Shown here: positions 60,452-64,000 of the stretch, piece after piece | How the letters are laid out: each line of letters begins with the position of its first letter | Numbering within the stretch: the first letter of the stretch is position 1 | Assembly: GCA_948514425.1 (NCBI GenBank) | Contig: CAOQYN010000001.1 | Span: 27,178 to 91,177, forward strand | From: an uncultured Candidatus Saccharibacteria bacterium | GTDB lineage: Bacteria > Patescibacteriota > Saccharimonadia > Saccharimonadales > Saccharimonadaceae | DNA: 64,000 nt | Direction: 5' to 3' | Position numbers and translations under genes: made by a program | Notes under the pieces: model-generated | Database searches by the model: none | What the model was told of the DNA's origin: nothing | Seen by the model: the letters and a program-made list of their open reading frames with translations, nothing else

Positions 60452-60489
60452 GGAATAAAGGACATGATGAAATGATAATAAAAGGGAAC

Positions 60490-60789
60490 TTAGGCTGTAG
60501 CGAGGGCTAGTATCTTTTCACAGACGCTAGCGACTAATTCCTTCAAAGCGTTACGGCCAATCTCGACTTTCCGATCGTCGGGTAAACGATCCCAAGGAAC
60601 GCCATCTACCTGCTCTTGATAGCCAAGTGGTTTGTTATTGCATCCCTTATAATTAAGAATCACCTGATCTGGCGTTTCCGAGCACGCATCATCAAAGCTC
60701 GCCAAATCAAACCCGCCCGTTGGAGCGAACATCTTTCCAGCCTTTGCGACTGTTATCATCTTATCAATGTTACTACTAGGATTACTCAT
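60490..60789 (-). CDS. Small soluble protein of unknown function
   Basis: 99 residues from the ATG at 60789, preceded by AAAGGAGGATT; longer starts upstream lack a site. MSNPSSNIDKMITVAKAGKM and VEIGRNALKELVASVCEKIL are the recognisable helical ends. No family recognised. Confidence 0.65.
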   Translation of the reverse strand: MSNPSSNIDKMITVAKAGKMFAPTGGFDLASFDDACSETPDQVILNYKGCNNKPLGYQEQVDGVPWDRLPDDRKVEIGRNALKELVASVCEKILALATA

Positions 60790-60941
60790 ACCATAATCCT
60801 CCTTTCTTTTTCTCACGAAACCGTGGTAATATGTATTATACATCATATACTAATTTTAGTCAATACCTATAATATATTTGCATAATATTTATTAGCCCAC
60901 AGGTTTATCTTTATGTAATTCCATGATAGAATCGAAGTTAT

Positions 60942-61017
60942 CAGGGTGTGGCGCAGCTGGTAGCGCGCGCGGTTCGGGACTGCGAGGTCGTCGGTTCAAA
61001 TCCGATCACCCTGACCA
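60942..61017 (+). tRNA. tRNA-Pro (CGG)
   Basis: 76-base cloverleaf, acceptor CAGGGTG/CACCCTG, loop TTCGGGA with anticodon CGG; CCA encoded. Confidence 0.95.
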
Positions 61018-61054
61018 ACAAGAATAAAGAATATCATACAGATCTGTTTTGGCT

Positions 61055-61256
61055 TCGGACGTAATTCGGTTTCGACAGCGGAGGGGGAAAGCATCCCAAC
61101 GGTAGTTGCTGTCCGACGGGTAGACCTCAGCAGGATTCACGCCCAAGGCGTAGGCAACAGAAGCAGATGTGGCTACACGCGACCAGCCATAGAAATTGCG
61201 GCCGACGACGTAAGCCTTACCGGCATTAAGACTGATATACCCACTACGGACAAAAG
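61055..61256 (+). ncRNA. tmRNA-like 5' sequence, no 3' half seen
   Basis: CGGACGTAATTCGGTTTCGACAG-type opening (61056 on) matches the 5' tRNA-like end of tmRNA (compare B. subtilis). The following 200 bases are GC-rich and not coding. I cannot find a tag ORF ending in LAA, nor the matching ACGTCCG-ACCA 3' end. So either a diverged tmRNA, a split gene, or a remnant. A 20-base piece recurs at 63980. Confidence 0.5.
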
Positions 61257-61781
61257 CTAAGGGTAGGGAGATGATGTTGGAGACTGCTCGAGCCCTAAGA
61301 GATAACGCTTCCTATCTAACCCACCAGTATAACCAGTTAGATTCCCACTAGAACCGATAACTCGATGACAGGGAATTATGATCGGGATTGGATTGCGCCC
61401 AATAGCGTTACCGACGGCTTGAGCAGCCATATCGGATTTACCTAATTGTTCAGCAATTTTTCGTGCAATTTCACCATATGTCATGGTCTGCCCATACGGA
61501 ATATCAGTCAGCAACCGCCAAACAGCATTTTGAAAATCCGTACCGCAAACATCAAGCAAAATATTATTCGGATCAGGATTTTCTCCAGCAAAATAAGATT
61601 CGAGCCAAGCTTTAGTTTGTATCAGGACTGTATTATCTTTATTCATTATTGCTTGGTCTTGCACTTTCCGCTTTGAGTCTACCTGATCATTAAACCCTAA
61701 CCCAGTAAGCGCAGTTTTATTCGCAGTAAGAATAATTTTACCCAGCGGGGAATCAAAGTAAGTCTGGAACAATAGTTGCAT
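61257..61781 (-). CDS. ogt: Methylated-DNA-protein cysteine methyltransferase
   Basis: 174 residues. PIIIPCHRVIGSSGNLTGYT holds the active Cys (PCHRV), with WRLLTDIPYGQTMTYGEIAR before it. It removes alkyl groups from O6 of guanine. On the minus strand next to the tmRNA-like sequence. Confidence 0.95.
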   Translation of the reverse strand: MQLLFQTYFDSPLGKIILTANKTALTGLGFNDQVDSKRKVQDQAIMNKDNTVLIQTKAWLESYFAGENPDPNNILLDVCGTDFQNAVWRLLTDIPYGQTMTYGEIARKIAEQLGKSDMAAQAVGNAIGRNPIPIIIPCHRVIGSSGNLTGYTGGLDRKRYLLGLEQSPTSSPYP

Positions 61782-61830
61782 TATATCTATTTTAACCCAA
61801 CTATCTGTAATCGTGATAGAATTAATGCAG

Positions 61831-61905
61831 CGGGGCTTAGCGCAGTGGTAGCGCGCACGCCTGGGGGGCGTGAGGTCGCCAGTTCGATCCTGGTAGCCCC
61901 GACCA
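61831..61905 (+). tRNA. tRNA-Pro (GGG)
   Basis: 75-base cloverleaf, acceptor CGGGGCT/AGCCCCG, loop CTGGGGG with anticodon GGG; CCA encoded. Confidence 0.95.
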
Positions 61906-61935
61906 ATCTAAAAACGCGCCATAAAGGAGGTACAA

Positions 61936-62256
61936 ATGAATTTCTTGTTAACATTATTAATCGGTATTATTGCGGGCGTGATTGACGTACTTCCCATGAT
62001 CAAGATGAAAGTAGATAAATATTCCTGCTTATCGGCATTTGCATATTACGTTATACTCCCTTTCGTAATATTTGGAGTTAATTGGTTTGGAGACCTGTGG
62101 TGGCTTAGAGGCGGATTCGTAGCTATCCTCATGGCCGTTCCGACTATTGTCCTAGTTACCAAAGAAGACAAAAAGAGCCCAATCATGATGGCCGTCATGT
62201 CAATCGTTTTGGGCAGCATTATCGGCGTCGTGGGGCACTTGCTTAATCTAATGTAG
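61936..62256 (+). CDS. Small membrane protein of unknown function
   Basis: 106 residues, three to four hydrophobic helices (LLTLLIGIIAGVIDVLP, LSAFAYYVILPFVIFGVNWF, FVAILMAVPTIVLV, MSIVLGSIIGVVGHLL). AAAGGAGGTACAA before ATG. No family recognised. Confidence 0.7.
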   Translation: MNFLLTLLIGIIAGVIDVLPMIKMKVDKYSCLSAFAYYVILPFVIFGVNWFGDLWWLRGGFVAILMAVPTIVLVTKEDKKSPIMMAVMSIVLGSIIGVVGHLLNLM

Positions 62257-62346
62257 TTCCGCCCAACGGGCACGCGCCTATTGCATAAATGATAGTTTTC
62301 GTAGTACCATGAATATAGTTATCCTAACTTTACTAAGGGAGTCATA

Positions 62347-63049
62347 GTGAAAAAAATAAGAATCATCTGCAATCTAATCATTGTCTTTTGCGTGATTTTA
62401 GGTATTTTTTTGAACTACCAAAGCCCTAATCATTCCAAGAGCATCTTGCTCTATTACACAATCCAAAGCAACATACTCCTTGCCCTCATCTGTTTAATAT
62501 TTTCTATTTACGACTTAACTAAGAAGCACACAGCGAATTTCTTATACCTCATCAAATATATTTTCACTATTGCTATAGCTATTACTGGAGTAGCCTTTAA
62601 CTTATTCCTCGCGCCGCAACAAATAGAATACTACGGCTTCGCCAAAACGTACAGCTTAGCATCAACCCTACTCCATGTAGTAACTCCAATTTTGGGTTTA
62701 ATTTCTTATTTATTATTCGACAAGACTCCGTTGAAGAAAAAAATCGATCTCTACGGCTTGATTGTGCCATTAGGATATTTTGCACTCATTATTGGGCTTT
62801 CGACCATAAAGAATGTTTACTTGTTCAGAAATCTTGATGGTACTCCAACAAAATTCCCCCTATTTCTTCCTCGACTACATCAACAACGGCTGGTTCACTC
62901 TATCCAGCAACATATATGAATTGGGCACATTCTATTGGGTTATCATCATGGTGGTAGTTGTAGCTATTATAAGTCTAGTACTCCGTTTTGCTCAAAAGAA
63001 AATTTCCCAAACAAACTCCCATAAAAAATATATCAAAACATTACCCTGA
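62347..63049 (+). pseudogene. Pr6Pr-type membrane protein, frameshifted at a C5 tract
   Basis: The first frame runs to VYLFRNLDGTPTKFPLF and then reads a tail that is not typical. The other frame gives YFFLDYINNGWFTLSSNIYE, then a final hydrophobic helix (FYWVIIMVVVVAIISLVLRF). Removing one C from CCCCC at about 62856 joins them to about 233 residues. This looks like one Pr6Pr/FAR-17a-like protein. The break may be an assembly error. Confidence 0.65.
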
Positions 63050-63125
63050 GCAATAATGAAAAACACATTCTTCATAGCAAACGAAACAGAAGCCATAGAG
63101 ATGCTAAATGACATCGAGTAACCGT

Positions 63126-63650
63126 TTAGTCCAAAATCGCGATCACAATATTTAGGTAGCCAGCAAAAGTAACCCAGAGCAAGTATGGCAACAAGCACCA
63201 CATGGCCCCCTTGTGATTTCTAGCTCCCCAAATTACCAACGCCAGTATCATTATCCATAATGCGATTAACCAACCAAATGCAAACCACCGCCAGCCAAAA
63301 TTAAAGAAAAAGATTGACCAAAAGAAGTTAAAAATCAACTGAACGTCATAAATTGTGAAGAAAGCTGATTTTACTTTTGCTGTGACCCGCTTATTGTCCG
63401 AATAAATCCATACTAGGAAGCACGCCACCCCCATCAAGGTATAAAGTATTGACCAGGCGACCGGGAAGAGCCAAGCTGGCGGCGCAAGAGGCGGCTGGCT
63501 GAACTTACCAAACTCCGCCATCGAATCTCCAGCAAATAAAGCCGATAGACCTCCTACTCCAAGCGGAATAGCCAAAGATACTACTAACCTCCAAAACCAA
63601 CCCCAGCCAGTCAATTTAGTTTTTGTCGTTTTTTCAGCTTTTACCATCAT
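63126..63650 (-). CDS. tspO: TspO/MBR family protein
   Basis: 174 residues, five helices. QPPLAPPAWLFPVAWSILYT then LMGVACFLVW is the TspO signature (PPxWxFPxxW). It binds porphyrins and related ligands in the membrane. Confidence 0.93.
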   Translation of the reverse strand: MMVKAEKTTKTKLTGWGWFWRLVVSLAIPLGVGGLSALFAGDSMAEFGKFSQPPLAPPAWLFPVAWSILYTLMGVACFLVWIYSDNKRVTAKVKSAFFTIYDVQLIFNFFWSIFFFNFGWRWFAFGWLIALWIMILALVIWGARNHKGAMWCLLPYLLWVTFAGYLNIVIAILD

Positions 63651-63663
63651 TAAAACTCTGTGC

Positions 63664-63873
63664 TTATTTCTTCTTTGCTGCCACTTTGCGTTTTACTTTA
63701 GCAGTTTCTTTCTTCGCGCCAGTTTTGAGTTTAGTCGCCTTTTTTGAAGCATCCTTCTTTAGTTTTGTTGCTTCTTTTTTGCCCTTTTTAACGTCGTCTT
63801 TCAATTCTTTCTTTAGATCTTTTCCAACTTTAGCAAGATCTTTTCCTAATTTTTTTGAACCAAACAGCGCCAT
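63664..63873 (-). CDS. Lysine-rich, histone H1-like protein
   Basis: 69 residues, nearly half Lys, with KK and AKK repeats (KGKKEATKLKKDASKK). It probably binds DNA or RNA. No domain call possible. Start MALFGSKKLGKDLAK chosen as first ATG, GAAAGGGCAAA upstream. Confidence 0.65.
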   Translation of the reverse strand: MALFGSKKLGKDLAKVGKDLKKELKDDVKKGKKEATKLKKDASKKATKLKTGAKKETAKVKRKVAAKKK

Positions 63874-63979
63874 CTATTTTGCCCTTTCTGATGGTTATAA
63901 CTATTATGATTACATAATAACATAAAAATCTCTAGAATTGATTTCTTTCTTCCTCCATCAAACACTACCTAGGTAGAGG

Positions 63980-63999
63980 CAGCGGAGGGGGAAAGCATC
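63980..63999 (+). repeat. 20-base copy of the tmRNA-like sequence
   Basis: CAGCGGAGGGGGAAAGCATC occurs here and at 61076-61095. The window ends one base later, so the context of this copy cannot be read. Confidence 0.8.
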
Positions 64000-64000
64000 T

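Noticed and set aside
61055..61256. Complete tmRNA gene
   Set aside because: No tag ORF or 3' acceptor half was found; kept only as a tmRNA-like 5' sequence.
63056..63121. 21-codon ORF MKNTFFIANETEAIEMLNDI
   Set aside because: Too short, no promoter or ribosome site seen; may be a remnant.
1..64000. CRISPR array
   Set aside because: No set of regularly spaced identical repeats was seen.
1..64000. Recoded UGA (as in Gracilibacteria/SR1)
   Set aside because: UGA ends rmlC, rmlD, the GT4 and other genes cleanly, and no internal UGA is needed in conserved proteins.

Overview
The window looks like part of a small, fermentative member of the Candidate Phyla Radiation (Patescibacteria), most likely a Saccharibacterium (TM7). 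The evidence is a compact gene layout, ComEC, RNase Y, a very short TsaB, DUF5684 and DUF2304 proteins, no visible amino acid or nucleotide synthesis, and UGA used as an ordinary stop. The species call is inference; no rRNA gene is present.

Layout. 1-4.6 kb is the replication origin block: dnaN (start only) and dnaA on the minus strand, and rpmH-rnpA-yidC-jag on the plus strand. Both dnaA flanks are rich in TTTTCCACA boxes. A LexA DNA-binding domain without its protease follows. 4.65-32.5 kb is a large cell-surface polysaccharide locus: LCP ligase, ricin-repeat surface protein, RgpF-type and GT2/GT8/GT4 glycosyltransferases, rmlA-C-D-B for dTDP-rhamnose, a DUF2142 protein, GT2+DUF2304, a Wzx-type flippase, a Wzm/Wzt-type ABC exporter, galE, a polyprenyl-phosphate sugar transferase and an O-antigen-ligase-like protein. 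One GT8-GT2 fusion is split by an in-frame UAA next to a G9 tract.

32.5-39.3 kb holds initiator tRNA, nusA, a lone CdiA-CT-like tRNA nuclease domain, a protein with homing-endonuclease-type repeats, a lipoprotein, and Nudix genes with structured leaders. 39.3-45.5 kb is the heat-shock block: dnaK behind two tandem CIRCE-type operators, an IS200 remnant, ackA, a methyltransferase, and a zinc-finger-less dnaJ behind a third CIRCE. 46-48.6 kb is a RimK / RimB-type protease / ATP-grasp module. 48.7-55.4 kb holds a large surface protein, comEC, tsaE, tsaB and rny. 55.4-64 kb is more fluid: Nudix, decayed genes, a PD-(D/E)XK-like nuclease with a frameshift, three proline tRNAs, tRNA-Asp, a tmRNA-like 5' sequence, ogt, a frameshifted Pr6Pr membrane protein, tspO and a lysine-rich protein.

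Cross-cutting signals. Many genes have TATAAT ending only 6-10 bases before ATG, so they are probably leaderless, while others have strong AGGAGG sites and structured leaders. Four genes are interrupted (stop at 19311; frameshifts near 56646, 58080 and 62855). These may be real decay, phase variation or assembly errors. Two minus/plus pairs of leader ORF plus anti-Shine-Dalgarno hairpin (32.9 kb and 37.5 kb) look like translational switches.
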